Below are positions 35,731 to 46,298 of a stretch of 64,000 bases of DNA, one piece after another. The notes beneath the pieces are model-generated. The model was not told where the DNA came from. It saw nothing but the letters and a program-made list of their open reading frames with translations, and ran no database searches. Within the stretch, counting starts at the first letter, position 1; each line of letters opens with the position of its first letter. The DNA is taken from contig SGZV01000001.1 of the NCBI GenBank assembly GCA_004321805.1, forward strand, positions 58,143 to 122,142, written 5' to 3'. The position numbers and the translations under genes were made by a program. This stretch comes from an alpha proteobacterium HIMB59 (lineage in GTDB: Bacteria; Pseudomonadota; Alphaproteobacteria; HIMB59).

Positions 35731-37083
35731 ATGTTTACCAATGATAACACTGAGTGTTCTACAAAAATTTCAATCATTTCACAAAATAAATTTGATCAAT
35801 GGTTAATAAAACAGTCAATATTTAATAAAAATTGGTGTTTATCAAATAATTTCAAGGGTGAAAAAGGAAAAATCCTAAAGATTCCATATGATGATGGCCG
35901 TTTAAAAGAGGTTGTAATTGGAGAGGGAAAAAATGCTGATTTATCAGGGATCAGTTCATTTTCTTCAACAAATATAGGTAATTATTTCAGCTTTCTTAAA
36001 TATTCTGATTCTTCTGAAACAGATGTTCAAAAAGCATGGATTTGGGGCCAACATCAATTAAGGCATAAAACTTCTCAAAATTCTTTATATGTAAAAGATA
36101 AGGATAAAATTAAATTTTTAAATCATTACTCAAAAGCAACAAAACTCTCATTGGACTTAATTAATATGCCAGCTAATGAACTCAATCCGTTAACATTTAA
36201 TAACATTGTCAAAAATCATAAGCTATTTTCAAAATTTTATTTTAAAAAATATACAGACTCTCAAATTAAAAAGCTCTTTCCTCTTACTTACGCAGTAGGA
36301 AAATCATCAAATATTCATCCACAATTTTTACAAGTCTCAAATAAAAAAATTAATAATAAAGATCAACCGATAGTTATTATTGGAAAAGGAGTTACTTTCG
36401 ATACAGGAGGAGTCAATATTAAACCCGGGAATTCAATGAGAAATATGAAAAAGGATATGGGGGGCGCCTCTATAGCCTTATCATTATTTTTATTATCGTC
36501 TTATTTATTAAAGAAAAGTAAAATTGTGCTTCTTATCCCTGCAGCAGAAAACTCTATTTCATCTAAGGCAATGAGGCCAGGAGATGTATACAACTCTCGA
36601 TCTGGAAAATCTATTGAGATCTCTCATACCGATGCTGAAGGAAGATTACTACTAGCAGATGCTATGGAATTGGCTAATGAATTAAATCCATCAATAATAA
36701 TTGATTTTGCTACTTTAACTGGTGCAGCTAGAGTGGCGTTAGGTGAGGATTTGCCTGCTTACTTCTGTAATCATGAGCCTACTATAAAAAAAATTGAAAT
36801 GTTAAATAGTAGAAAGTTAAGGTGTTGGAGATTACCTCTATTTAAAAATTATAAATCTAAACTTCAATCTAAAGTAGCTGATTTATGTAATGCATCGCTT
36901 GATGGAATGGCAGGTTCAATAACCGCAGCATTATTTATTGAGGAATTTATTTTATCACCTAAAACTCCATGGGTTCACTTTGATACTTATGCATGGTCAT
37001 CAGGATCGATGATTTCATCAAAAGGTGCAGCGCTCCAAGGCCTTGATATTATGAGTGATTTTTTAAATGAGAATTTCTCATGA
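35731..37083 (+). CDS. Leucyl aminopeptidase, M17 family
   Basis: A 450-residue cytosolic metallopeptidase. The two-metal active site is visible in IGKGVTFDTGGVNIKP, with lysine and aspartate ligands, KKDMGGA, and the signature SHTDAEGRLLLADAM. The N-terminal domain is short compared with E. coli PepA (about 500 residues), as often seen in alphaproteobacterial paralogues. It is upstream of and overlaps the next lipoprotein gene by 4 bp. Confidence 0.92.
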   Translation: MFTNDNTECSTKISIISQNKFDQWLIKQSIFNKNWCLSNNFKGEKGKILKIPYDDGRLKEVVIGEGKNADLSGISSFSSTNIGNYFSFLKYSDSSETDVQKAWIWGQHQLRHKTSQNSLYVKDKDKIKFLNHYSKATKLSLDLINMPANELNPLTFNNIVKNHKLFSKFYFKKYTDSQIKKLFPLTYAVGKSSNIHPQFLQVSNKKINNKDQPIVIIGKGVTFDTGGVNIKPGNSMRNMKKDMGGASIALSLFLLSSYLLKKSKIVLLIPAAENSISSKAMRPGDVYNSRSGKSIEISHTDAEGRLLLADAMELANELNPSIIIDFATLTGAARVALGEDLPAYFCNHEPTIKKIEMLNSRKLRCWRLPLFKNYKSKLQSKVADLCNASLDGMAGSITAALFIEEFILSPKTPWVHFDTYAWSSGSMISSKGAALQGLDIMSDFLNENFS

Positions 37084-37664
37084 TAAAGTTTTTATTAATT
37101 TTTTTTCTTTTTTTAGCTGGTTGTGTTACTGATAGGTCATTTAATCAATCAAATATTTGCGATATTTTTAAAACAAACCCCAAATGGAAATTATACACTG
37201 AGAATACAAAAGAAAAATGGGGTGTTCCTGTCAGTCTACAATTAAGTTTTATCAAGCAAGAATCTTCATTTCAAAGGACAGCAAGACCACCAAGAAAAAA
37301 GGTTTTAGGCTTCATACCTGGTCTTAGGGCCTCAAGCGCTTATGGGTACAGCCAAGCACTTGATGGTACTTGGGAGGAATATAAAATTTCTACAGGTAAT
37401 TCAAATGCTGACAGAAAAAATTTTGAAGATGCTAGTGATTTTATAGGTTGGTACATTGATGGTTCATATAGACTTTTGAAACTCAATAAAAGTGATGTTT
37501 ATAATCATTATCTTGCTTACCATGAAGGCAGAGGCGGATATCAAAAAAAATCATTTAATAAGAAGAAATGGCTGTTGGATGTAGCAAAAAAAGTTGAAAG
37601 ACAAGCTAAAGAGTATTCAAGCCAAATTAAAAAATGTAACTTTCACAAGAATAGTGTTTTTTAA
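37080..37664 (+). CDS. Lipoprotein with SLT-like lytic transglycosylase domain
   Basis: The 194-residue protein has a lipoprotein signal (FLLIFFLFLAGC with the lipidation cysteine at 15) followed by a compact lysozyme-like domain: LSFIKQESSFQ with the likely catalytic glutamate, SSAYGYSQALDGTW and YLAYHEGRGGY. These correspond to the E, AYG-Q and YN-G blocks of SLT enzymes. It is far smaller than the Slt-like protein at 4.9-6.6 kb and probably sits at the inner face of the outer membrane. It abuts gshA. Confidence 0.82.
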   Translation: MIKFLLIFFLFLAGCVTDRSFNQSNICDIFKTNPKWKLYTENTKEKWGVPVSLQLSFIKQESSFQRTARPPRKKVLGFIPGLRASSAYGYSQALDGTWEEYKISTGNSNADRKNFEDASDFIGWYIDGSYRLLKLNKSDVYNHYLAYHEGRGGYQKKSFNKKKWLLDVAKKVERQAKEYSSQIKKCNFHKNSVF

Positions 37665-39002
37665 ATGTTACAAAAATCTGATCTTATAAATTATTTTCAT
37701 TCAAGCTTTACAGATAAAGATCACAAAGGAATAGGTACCGAGCATGAAAAATTTATCTTTCATTGTAAGAATAAAAAAAGAATTGAATTTGATGGCGAAG
37801 TAAGCATTCAAAACTTATTTAAATTTTTACTAAGTAAGGGCTGGCAAAAAAATGAATATAATGCTTACAATCAGTTAATTTCACTTTCTAAAAATGGAGC
37901 GAGCGTAACCCTTGAGCCTGGATGTCAATTAGAACTATCTGGGAAGATTTTAAAAAATGTCCATCAAACATGTACTGAAACCTATGAGCATCTAAATGAA
38001 TTACAAGAATATGCTGAGCAAAATAATCTATGTATTATTGGTATGGGATTTGATCCCATCAGTGATTTAGATAGCATTAATTTTATTCCTAAGGATAGGT
38101 ATAAAATTATGAAAAATTATATGCCAAAAGTAGGTACTAGAGGCCTAGATATGATGACAAGAACGTGCACAGTTCAGGCAAATTTTGATTATTTTGATAA
38201 TGAGGACTTAATAAAAAAATTTGTTGTTTCCAATAGAATACAACCAATTGTTATGTCTTTATTTTGCAATTCACCATTCAAAGAATCACAAAAAAATAAC
38301 TTGTTGAGTAACAGAATACATACTTGGCAAGATACAGATGGTGAAAGATGTGGAATAAAAACTAATTTCATAAATAAAAATTTCTCTATTGAAGAGTATG
38401 TAGATTATGTTTTGAGTGTTAAAAATTATTTCCTTAAAATCAATGGAAAGCATGTAGACACAACTCAATATAGTTTTTTAGAATTATTAAATAAATCTAC
38501 AAATGATAGTAACCTAAATGACTACAGTCTTTCAATAACCGACTGGATTAATCATCTTTCAACTATCTTTACAGAGGTGAGGTTAAAGTCTTATATGGAA
38601 GTTAGAGGAGCTGATGCTGGTAAATGGGAGATGATTTGTGCCTTACCAGCTTTTTGGACAGGAATTCTTTATGATGAAGAAAATCTAGAGACGTTATGGC
38701 AAGAAACACATAGTTGGTCTTATGATGAAATTTTAAACTTATATAACAATGTACCCAAATATGGACTTCAATGTGAATTCATGAAAAAGAAAGTATATAT
38801 CGAAGCACAAAGATTACTTGAAATTGCAATATCAGGTTTAAATAGAAGGGCATATCTTAATTCTAATGGTCAAGATGAAAGTATTCATTTGGATAAATTA
38901 AAAAATATTATTAAAGATCAAAAAACTCCTGCTGATGTCTTGATAGAGGAGTTTAATCAGTCCCAAAATCTTAATTCATTGTTAAATCAAAGGTATTATT
39001 AA
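37665..39002 (+). CDS. gshA: Glutamate-cysteine ligase (plant/alphaproteobacterial type)
   Basis: GshA joins glutamate and cysteine in the first step of glutathione synthesis. The 445-residue protein belongs to the GCS2 branch shared by plants and alphaproteobacteria: IGTEHEKF near 22-29, ITLEPG-like VTLEPGCQLELSG, MGFDP, MMTRTCTVQANFD and YMEVRGADAG. gshB follows after 3 bp, so both glutathione genes form one operon. Confidence 0.93.
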   Translation: MLQKSDLINYFHSSFTDKDHKGIGTEHEKFIFHCKNKKRIEFDGEVSIQNLFKFLLSKGWQKNEYNAYNQLISLSKNGASVTLEPGCQLELSGKILKNVHQTCTETYEHLNELQEYAEQNNLCIIGMGFDPISDLDSINFIPKDRYKIMKNYMPKVGTRGLDMMTRTCTVQANFDYFDNEDLIKKFVVSNRIQPIVMSLFCNSPFKESQKNNLLSNRIHTWQDTDGERCGIKTNFINKNFSIEEYVDYVLSVKNYFLKINGKHVDTTQYSFLELLNKSTNDSNLNDYSLSITDWINHLSTIFTEVRLKSYMEVRGADAGKWEMICALPAFWTGILYDEENLETLWQETHSWSYDEILNLYNNVPKYGLQCEFMKKKVYIEAQRLLEIAISGLNRRAYLNSNGQDESIHLDKLKNIIKDQKTPADVLIEEFNQSQNLNSLLNQRYY

Positions 39003-39005
39003 ATT

Positions 39006-39950
39006 ATGAAATTTTTATTTCAGATGGATGACCCCAAGAAGATAAATATATCCGAGGACTCTACATATATGATTATTAAAGAGTCTTTGAATAGAGGAAT
39101 AGAGTGTTTTTATAATGATCCTAATTGGGTTTATGCTGATATTAATCGTAAAAATAAAATCAAATCTCATATTTTTAGAATTTTTTTAAAAGACAATGGG
39201 ACACTTACTTATGATATAAAAAATAAAATAAATGTAGATCTAGAAAATTTTAGCGCAATATTTATCAGACAGGACCCTCCTTACGATATGAAATATATTT
39301 CTAATACATATTTGCTAGAAAAATTAAAAAAACCAATGGTTATTAACAATCCCTCAGAATTAAGAAATTTTCCAGAAAAACATATTATGATGAACTTCCC
39401 TGATTTAACTCCATCAACAATTATTTCCTCAGATGTGGAAGTATTAATAAAATTTATTGAAAAAAATAATGAGGTTATTCTCAAGCCTGCTTATGGTAAT
39501 GGAGGTTTAGGAATAGTAAAAGTAGACGCTAGTAAAAGAAATCTTACGAATTTTTTATCAAAGTATATAAATCAATTCTCAAATAACCCAATTATCGCAC
39601 AGCGATTTCTAAAAAATTACATAAGAGGGGATAAAAGAGTCATTTTAATCAATGGAAATGTTAAAGGTTCAGTTTTAAGAGTTCCAAAAAAAAATAGTAT
39701 TAAATCTAACTTCCATGCTGGTGGATCAGCAGTTAAAACATCATTAAACAAAAAAGAGAAATTGATATGTCAAAAAATAAAAAATTTTTTAATAAACAAA
39801 AAATTATATTTTGTTGGAATAGATATAATTGATGGTTTTCTGACCGAAATAAATATTACCTCTCCAACGGGTATTCAAGAAATTAATCGTTTGGATGGTG
39901 TAAATATAGAAAAAAGTATTATTAATTTTGTATTAAAATCATTGAAGTAA
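39006..39950 (+). CDS. gshB: Glutathione synthetase
   Basis: GshB adds glycine to gamma-glutamylcysteine. The 314-residue ATP-grasp enzyme begins with the usual FLFQMDDPKKINISEDSTY, has FIRQDPPYD, the ATP-binding loop LKPAYGNGGLGIVKV, GDKRVILINGNVKG and the metal/substrate loop EINITSPTGIQEINRL. It follows gshA by 3 bp. Its 3' end overlaps the AsmA-like gene tail to tail by 12 bp. Confidence 0.94.
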   Translation: MKFLFQMDDPKKINISEDSTYMIIKESLNRGIECFYNDPNWVYADINRKNKIKSHIFRIFLKDNGTLTYDIKNKINVDLENFSAIFIRQDPPYDMKYISNTYLLEKLKKPMVINNPSELRNFPEKHIMMNFPDLTPSTIISSDVEVLIKFIEKNNEVILKPAYGNGGLGIVKVDASKRNLTNFLSKYINQFSNNPIIAQRFLKNYIRGDKRVILINGNVKGSVLRVPKKNSIKSNFHAGGSAVKTSLNKKEKLICQKIKNFLINKKLYFVGIDIIDGFLTEINITSPTGIQEINRLDGVNIEKSIINFVLKSLK

Positions 39951-42134
39951 GTTTTCAAATAACTTATTTATATTTTTTTGAATTAATTCTTCCAAGGGTT
40001 TACGAACAGTCCCATCTGGTATGACTCTTTCGTAGGAATAACTCCCATTTTCATATTTAATTATGAAATCATCTTCATCAATTATATCAAATAAAGTAAT
40101 TTTGAAATTTGACTCCATGTATTCTATTTTTCCAAAAAGTACTTTGCCATCAGTAGATTTAAAAGATAGATCATTTAATACAATTTTATTTTTAGAGGGA
40201 TTTTCAATGTTTGAATTAATAATAATTTTTTTATTAATAAATGAATTTGATAGTGTGCTTAATAACTGATTAATTTGTTCTAAATCTTCAATATCTTGAG
40301 ATAATAATTGCATAAACAATACAAGTGCAAGTTCATCCTCTGAAATATTGATTTTAATCTCTCCATTTATTGAACCCTCTAAATCAGTGAAACTTTTATC
40401 AGATACGTAACTTGGAGATTTAATTATCAGATTCAAAAATCCATTTAGCCTTTCAGTTTTTAGAAAATTTTGATCAATACTTGATAAATTAATATTCTCT
40501 AAAATTATATCACCTGTGAATTTGTAATCTGAAATTCTTCCAACAATATTCCCAACTTCTTTATCTTCTTGGTGAATGATAATCTTATCAACTAAAATAG
40601 ATTTATCTTTGAAATCAAAGAAAAGATTACCAGATAGCTTATCGTAGCTGTAAGTGTCAAGATATTTTCTAAGACTTTGTTGATCTAAGTTATTTAAAAT
40701 AATTTCTAAATCAGAAGAGGTAATTTTTTCTATCTTAACATTAAGGAATGTTTCATTTAAGTTTTGTAAGTTTAAATCACCTGCAATTACTATTGAAGGT
40801 TCATCTTCTTTTAAGATTTCTAAATTTGAAATTTCTATATAAGATCCTGATATAAAACCATCAAAATTTATAATTTTTCCAGGAATTAGATTTATAGTAT
40901 CTGATAATTGAGGGAAAAATTGTAATAATTTTGACTTTTTTAAATTGAATAATTTTAAATCAAAATTTTGCTCATAATTATTGCTAAGATTTATACTACC
41001 TGAAGTCTCTAATACTGTTTCTTTATCATTTAAAGTTAGTGAATTTATAACAAAGTTATTATTTTCAATTGTGCCATCTAAATCAAATTGATCAAATTTA
41101 AAATTTGGAATATTGATATTAGGTAGGAGAGTTTGGGTAAAATTCATTATTTCTTTAGAGGATGGCGAGCTAACTTGAATTTTAAAAACACTATTATAAA
41201 TATCTAAGTTACTGATATCGCCAATTAAATTAATTTTAGTTAGAAGTTTAGATAAATATTCAATATTATTGATTTCAATTTTATTTCCTTGTAATGAAAT
41301 ATCAAATTTATTTATTGTACCTTCAGGTAATTCAGGAAATATATCTATTAAATCGAAATTTTTAACAATCTGTAATACAGTCTTTGAAGAGAGGTTGTCT
41401 GCAATTATATTCAAATCACTATTGAATATATTTTTTATATCGATTGAGCCCAAAATACTTAATTTTGCATCATCTTCGGTAATCAAATCAAATTTTTCAA
41501 ATACTAGATTGTCATAGGAATACTCACCTTTAATATTAAGAGTTGCAAAACTAATTTGTTTGAAAAATTTTTGATATTTTTTATCTAAAAGTAAAATTAA
41601 TTCATTAACATCAAGGCCATCAATTGAAAAAGATAACTTTTTTAATTTTTCATTTTGTAATTGAAAACTAAATTGAAATTCAGCCCCTTTATAAATAAAG
41701 TTATTCGATTTAATTTCAGTAAATTCTTTTTCACTTAAAATTTCTATTTTAAGGTTTTCAATTACATCCTCTAGTAAGACAGAATTATTAAAAAGGTCAG
41801 TTTCAATATTTTCTAAAGTTGTCTTAGAGGATGTAATGTGAATATTCTCATCATTAAAAAGGGATTTAGATAATTCTGTATATGAAGAAAAAATATCCAA
41901 CTTAATGGAAGGATGGGTTATAGAAAAAAAAGAGTCTAATAATTCAATTTTTGGAGTAGGAAGTAACAAAAGAGATTGCGCTTCTGCACCGTGAAAGGAT
42001 ATATAACCTTGGGTTTCTGATTGAATTCTTTCATTAGTTAAAGTTGAGATAGGAAGTTTTATAAAACTTAAAGAAATTAATACTACAATCAGTAGTAATG
42101 CTAAAATAGAGAGTAATTTTGTTCTTTTCATCAA
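39939..42134 (-). CDS. AsmA-family envelope protein
   Basis: A 731-residue protein with one N-terminal transmembrane anchor (LLSILALLLIVVLISLSFI) and a long beta-rich, repetitive periplasmic body with many asparagine/aspartate-bounded strands. The pattern, including FDGTIENNNFVINSLTLN-like repeats, fits AsmA/TamB-like proteins thought to move phospholipids between membranes or help outer-membrane assembly. Primary sequence diverges, so the exact subfamily is not certain. It is followed by nothing on its strand until uvrB and the exchanger upstream. Confidence 0.72.
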   Translation of the reverse strand: MMKRTKLLSILALLLIVVLISLSFIKLPISTLTNERIQSETQGYISFHGAEAQSLLLLPTPKIELLDSFFSITHPSIKLDIFSSYTELSKSLFNDENIHITSSKTTLENIETDLFNNSVLLEDVIENLKIEILSEKEFTEIKSNNFIYKGAEFQFSFQLQNEKLKKLSFSIDGLDVNELILLLDKKYQKFFKQISFATLNIKGEYSYDNLVFEKFDLITEDDAKLSILGSIDIKNIFNSDLNIIADNLSSKTVLQIVKNFDLIDIFPELPEGTINKFDISLQGNKIEINNIEYLSKLLTKINLIGDISNLDIYNSVFKIQVSSPSSKEIMNFTQTLLPNINIPNFKFDQFDLDGTIENNNFVINSLTLNDKETVLETSGSINLSNNYEQNFDLKLFNLKKSKLLQFFPQLSDTINLIPGKIINFDGFISGSYIEISNLEILKEDEPSIVIAGDLNLQNLNETFLNVKIEKITSSDLEIILNNLDQQSLRKYLDTYSYDKLSGNLFFDFKDKSILVDKIIIHQEDKEVGNIVGRISDYKFTGDIILENINLSSIDQNFLKTERLNGFLNLIIKSPSYVSDKSFTDLEGSINGEIKINISEDELALVLFMQLLSQDIEDLEQINQLLSTLSNSFINKKIIINSNIENPSKNKIVLNDLSFKSTDGKVLFGKIEYMESNFKITLFDIIDEDDFIIKYENGSYSYERVIPDGTVRKPLEELIQKNINKLFENLLQ

Positions 42135-42143
42135 CTATCGATT

Positions 42144-43073
42144 TTACATATATAAATATGAGAAGTAAGTTAAGTAGCACAATATTAGTGCTATTGATAA
42201 GATTTTTCCAGCTAACCTAAGCATAATTATTGTGAAGAACATTAAAGATGTTAATAAAAATAGCCATTTGTCTATCATTGTTAAAAGAAAGAAGTAATTT
42301 ATTTCACTATTCAAAAACACAGCAATTAGCGTGATTCCAAATATATTGGCTATATTTGATCCCAAAATATTTCCAATAGCTAAATTATTTTGCTTTTTTA
42401 CTATTGAAATGATAGTTGCAATTACTTCAGGCAAAGAAGTTCCAAAAGCAACAACGGTAATTCCAATTGTTGTCTCTGCAACTCCAAATAATTCAGTTAA
42501 ATTTTTTGCAAATTCAATAAAATAACGTGAGCTAAAAAATAGAACTAAAAATGAGAAAATTATTTTAAGGGCCAGTAGATAAGAGGGTTGATTATTTACG
42601 ATCGTTGAAGAAATTTCTTCATCAATAGGTTTTTTAAGTTCATAATAAAAAAAAACAATTAATAAAAAAATAAATACAATTGCTAATTTGATATCAATTG
42701 TGATATCAAAAATTATCAAAAAAAAGAAAAATATTGAAAAAATTAAAAAAAATAAAAATGTACTCTTATCTTGATCTAGTATTTTTAATTTAGATATTGG
42801 AAATAACATTATACCTCCAACCAGTAAAATATTAGCTATATTACTCCCAATTAAATTACCTGCCACAATTCCTTCAGATTTAAATTGCAATGCTTGAAAT
42901 GTTGCAGCGAATTCAGGTAGTGATGTACCTATTGCAATAATGAAAATTCCTACAAATATATCTCGAATTTTGTATTTTTGAGCAATAGCTATTGAATTTT
43001 TGATTGCATAATTACATGACCAAATCAAGATGGCTAAGCTGAAAGCTATTCCTATAAAGTTCTGAATAATCAA
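42144..43073 (-). CDS. Calcium/sodium antiporter, CaCA family (YrbG-like)
   Basis: A 309-residue polytopic protein with the two inverted alpha repeats that bind the ions: GTSLPEFAATFQA with GNLIGSNIANILLVGG, and GTSLPEVIATIIS with GNILGSNIANIFG. About ten hydrophobic helices are evident. Members exchange Na+ or K+ for Ca2+. It overlaps uvrB by 4 bp, which implies cotranscription rather than function. Confidence 0.92.
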   Translation of the reverse strand: MIIQNFIGIAFSLAILIWSCNYAIKNSIAIAQKYKIRDIFVGIFIIAIGTSLPEFAATFQALQFKSEGIVAGNLIGSNIANILLVGGIMLFPISKLKILDQDKSTFLFFLIFSIFFFFLIIFDITIDIKLAIVFIFLLIVFFYYELKKPIDEEISSTIVNNQPSYLLALKIIFSFLVLFFSSRYFIEFAKNLTELFGVAETTIGITVVAFGTSLPEVIATIISIVKKQNNLAIGNILGSNIANIFGITLIAVFLNSEINYFFLLTMIDKWLFLLTSLMFFTIIMLRLAGKILSIALILCYLTYFSYLYM

Positions 43074-45052
43074 TTAATACCCATTTGATCTTTTTTAATT
43101 TTTCTTATTTCATCTCTATACATTGCTGCTTTTTCAAAATCTAAATTTTCTGCAGCTGATAGCATCTTTTTTTCTAATTTTTGCAAATGTTTTTCAAATT
43201 TTGATGGGCTCAAATCTTCTTTTTTAGTTAAACTTACAGTATATGTATCTTTTTCATAGATGCTTTCAATTATCTCTCCAATATTTCGTTTAACTGATTG
43301 AGGTGTGATATTATTAATCTTGTTATATTCGATTTGCTTTTGTTTTCTGTATTCTGTCTCCTCTAAAGCAGCTTGAATACTTTTAGTTTTTATATCTGCA
43401 TATAAGATAACTTTACCATCTACATTCCTAGCTGCCCTGCCAATAGTTTGAACAAGACTAGTCTTAGATCTAAGATATCCCTCTTTATCAGCATCTAATA
43501 TTGCAACGAGACCACATTCAGGTATGTCTAGTCCCTCCCTAAGTAAATTAATACCTACAATTATATCTATCTCCCCCATTCTAAGAGATCGAATGAGCTT
43601 AATTCTATCAATGGTATCAACATCAGAGTGCATATATTCAACTTTATAGTTCTGTTCTTTCAAATAGTTAGTGAGATCTTCAGAATTCTTTTTTGTTAAT
43701 GTGGTAATTAGAGCACGATTTTTTTTACTTAATGTTTTTTGGATTTCCCCCATCAAATCCTCAACTTGATTTACTGTTGATCTAATTTCACATTCAGGGT
43801 CAATTAAACCAGTTGGTCTTATAATTTGTTCGACATAATTATGCTCTACTTCTTCCAATTCCCAAGGACCAGGCGTAGCTGATAAAAATATTGTAGATGG
43901 TCTCATCATATCCCATTCTTCAAACTTTAAAGGTCTATTATCCAAGCATGAAGGTAGACGAAATCCATAATCTGATAATGTTGTCTTTCTTGAACGATCG
44001 CCTAAATACATGCCTTTAATTTGGGGAACAGTAACGTGTGATTCATCTATTATTAAAAGTGCATTTTCAGGAATAAATTCATATAAAGTTGGGGGAGCTT
44101 CTCCTGAGTTTCGTCCACTTAAATATCTAGAGTAATTCTCAATTCCTGAACAAGTACCCGTTGCTTGAATCATTTCTAAATCAAAATTCGTTCTTTCTTT
44201 TAATCTTTGATGCTCTAATAGTTTTTTTTCTTGATCAAATTCTTCTAACCTTTTCTTTAAATCATTTTTAATTTCTTTAATTGCTTTCTCTAATCTTGGT
44301 TTTGGAGTTATATAGTGACTATTGGCAAAAATTTTAACTTCATCAAATTCTTGAATGAATTCTCCAGTCAAAGGGTCGAATTCTTTTATTTCTTCAATCT
44401 CATCTCCAAAAAAACTAACTCTCCAAGCAATATCTTCCAGGTGCGCTGGAAATATATCAACTCTATCTCCCGTAACACGAAACATCCCCCTTCTAAAATC
44501 AATATTATTTCTTTTATATTGAAGGTCGACTAATTCTCTCAAAAAATTCATTAAATTAATTGATTGCCCTTTTTTTATTTCAAGAGTCATTTGAGAATAG
44601 GAGTCAACCGCACCAATTCCATAAATACACGATACACTTGCAACTATTATTACATCATCTCTTTCCACAAGTGATCTTGTTGCAGAGTGTCTGAATCTAT
44701 CTATCTGTTCATTGATCGATGACTCTTTTTCTATAAATGTATCTGATCTCGGTACGTAAGCTTCTGGCTGATAGTAGTCATAATAGCTAACGAAATACTC
44801 TACTGCATTTTCAGGAAACAAAACTTTTAATTCTTCATATAATTGTGCAGCTAATGTCTTGTTTGGCGCCATAATAAGCGTTGGTTTATTATATTTTTCA
44901 ATAACATTTGCGATAGTGAATGTTTTGCCAGAACCTGTAACTCCTAATAAAACTTGACTTCTTTTATTCTCACTCAATCCATCAACTAATTTTTTAATAG
45001 CTTGAGGCTGGTCACCCTTTGGTTGATTTTCACTGACTATTTTAAAAGGCAT
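43070..45052 (-). CDS. uvrB: Excinuclease ABC subunit B
   Basis: UvrB verifies damage in nucleotide excision repair. The 660-residue protein has Walker A GVTGSGKTFT, the beta-hairpin region YYDYYQPEAYVP, DESH, the helicase motif QTIGRAARN and a C-terminal UVR domain (LEKKMLSAAENLDFEKAAMYRDEI). The UVR domain recruits UvrC, which is also encoded in this window. A 49 bp gap separates it from the divergent aminotransferase. Confidence 0.97.
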   Translation of the reverse strand: MPFKIVSENQPKGDQPQAIKKLVDGLSENKRSQVLLGVTGSGKTFTIANVIEKYNKPTLIMAPNKTLAAQLYEELKVLFPENAVEYFVSYYDYYQPEAYVPRSDTFIEKESSINEQIDRFRHSATRSLVERDDVIIVASVSCIYGIGAVDSYSQMTLEIKKGQSINLMNFLRELVDLQYKRNNIDFRRGMFRVTGDRVDIFPAHLEDIAWRVSFFGDEIEEIKEFDPLTGEFIQEFDEVKIFANSHYITPKPRLEKAIKEIKNDLKKRLEEFDQEKKLLEHQRLKERTNFDLEMIQATGTCSGIENYSRYLSGRNSGEAPPTLYEFIPENALLIIDESHVTVPQIKGMYLGDRSRKTTLSDYGFRLPSCLDNRPLKFEEWDMMRPSTIFLSATPGPWELEEVEHNYVEQIIRPTGLIDPECEIRSTVNQVEDLMGEIQKTLSKKNRALITTLTKKNSEDLTNYLKEQNYKVEYMHSDVDTIDRIKLIRSLRMGEIDIIVGINLLREGLDIPECGLVAILDADKEGYLRSKTSLVQTIGRAARNVDGKVILYADIKTKSIQAALEETEYRKQKQIEYNKINNITPQSVKRNIGEIIESIYEKDTYTVSLTKKEDLSPSKFEKHLQKLEKKMLSAAENLDFEKAAMYRDEIRKIKKDQMGIN

Positions 45053-45101
45053 GCTTGTAGTTTTTTTTAAATAAGTTTATAGATATCTTGGTTAAAAAAA
45101 A

Positions 45102-46298
45102 ATGATTTCAAGCAGAGTAAACAATATAAAACCGTCTTTAACAATAGCTACCAATATGAAAGCGCAAGAATTAAAACGTGCAGGAAAAGATATTATTGTT
45201 TTGGCAGCTGGTGAACCAGATTTTGATACACCAGATCACATTAAAAATGCTGCTATTAAAGCTATTAATAATGGTTTTACTAAATATGTTCCTGGTAAAG
45301 GTACACCAGATTTACAAAAAGCAATTCAAAAAAAATTTAAAGAAGATAATGGTCTTGATTATGATATTTCAAACATCACAGTAGGGGTGGGTGGAAAGCA
45401 TATTATTTACAATGCTTTTTCTGCTACAGTTAATTCCGGCGATGAGGTAATTATTCCTGCGCCATATTGGGTTAGTTATCCAGATATAGTAATTCTTAAT
45501 GATGGTGTTCCTGTTGTGGTAGAGTGTGGGGAAGAAGCTGGGTTCAAGCTCAGTCCAGAGGATTTAGAAAAAAAAATTACCAAAAATACTAAATGGCTAA
45601 TGCTTAATAGCCCAAGCAATCCTACAGGTTCCTTGTACTCTAAAAGTGAACTCATTGCCTTAGGAGAAGTTTTAAAAAAACATGAACATGTTTACGTTCT
45701 CTCAGATGATATTTATGAAAAAATTGTATATGACGATCATACTTTTCATACATTTGCGGAAGCCTGCCCAGATTTAAAAGAGAGAACTCTTACTATGAAT
45801 GGTCTATCAAAATCTTATTGTATGACTGGATGGAGAGTTGGCTACGCAGCTGGCCCTTCAAATGTAATCAATGCAATGAATAAAGTTCAGTCACAAAATG
45901 TTTCTTCAACTGCCTCAATTTCAATGGCCGCTTCAGTAGAGGCGCTAAATGGTGATCAAAGCTTTATAAATTCTAATAATGAGTCTTTTCTTAGAAGAAG
46001 AAATTTGGTTGTGAAAAATTTAAATGAGACCCCAGGTTTATCATGTAGAACACCAGAGGGTGCCTTCTATGTCTTTGCTTCTTGTAAGGGCATTCTTGGA
46101 AAAAAAACAGAAACCGGGAAGGTTTTGGATACCGATGGAGATTTTATGGATTATCTTTTAGAAGAGGTAGGAGTAGCTGGAGTACAAGGTTCTGCTTTTG
46201 GTCTAGATGGTTTTTTTAGAATTTCATACGCTACATCAGACTCCATCCTTGAGGATGCTTGCCAAAGAATAAAAAAAGCGTGTTCTAAGTTAAGTTAA
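45102..46298 (+). CDS. Aspartate-type aminotransferase (fold I, class Ib)
   Basis: The 398-residue PLP enzyme resembles alphaproteobacterial AatA. It begins MISSRVNNIKPSLTIATNMKAQELK, has LAAGEPDFDTP, NSPSNPTGSLY, SDDIYEKIVYD, and the PLP lysine in NGLSKSYCMTGWRVGY. Substrates are probably aspartate/2-oxoglutarate, possibly also prephenate in this clade. It overlaps pyk tail to tail by 9 bp. Confidence 0.92.
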   Translation: MISSRVNNIKPSLTIATNMKAQELKRAGKDIIVLAAGEPDFDTPDHIKNAAIKAINNGFTKYVPGKGTPDLQKAIQKKFKEDNGLDYDISNITVGVGGKHIIYNAFSATVNSGDEVIIPAPYWVSYPDIVILNDGVPVVVECGEEAGFKLSPEDLEKKITKNTKWLMLNSPSNPTGSLYSKSELIALGEVLKKHEHVYVLSDDIYEKIVYDDHTFHTFAEACPDLKERTLTMNGLSKSYCMTGWRVGYAAGPSNVINAMNKVQSQNVSSTASISMAASVEALNGDQSFINSNNESFLRRRNLVVKNLNETPGLSCRTPEGAFYVFASCKGILGKKTETGKVLDTDGDFMDYLLEEVGVAGVQGSAFGLDGFFRISYATSDSILEDACQRIKKACSKLS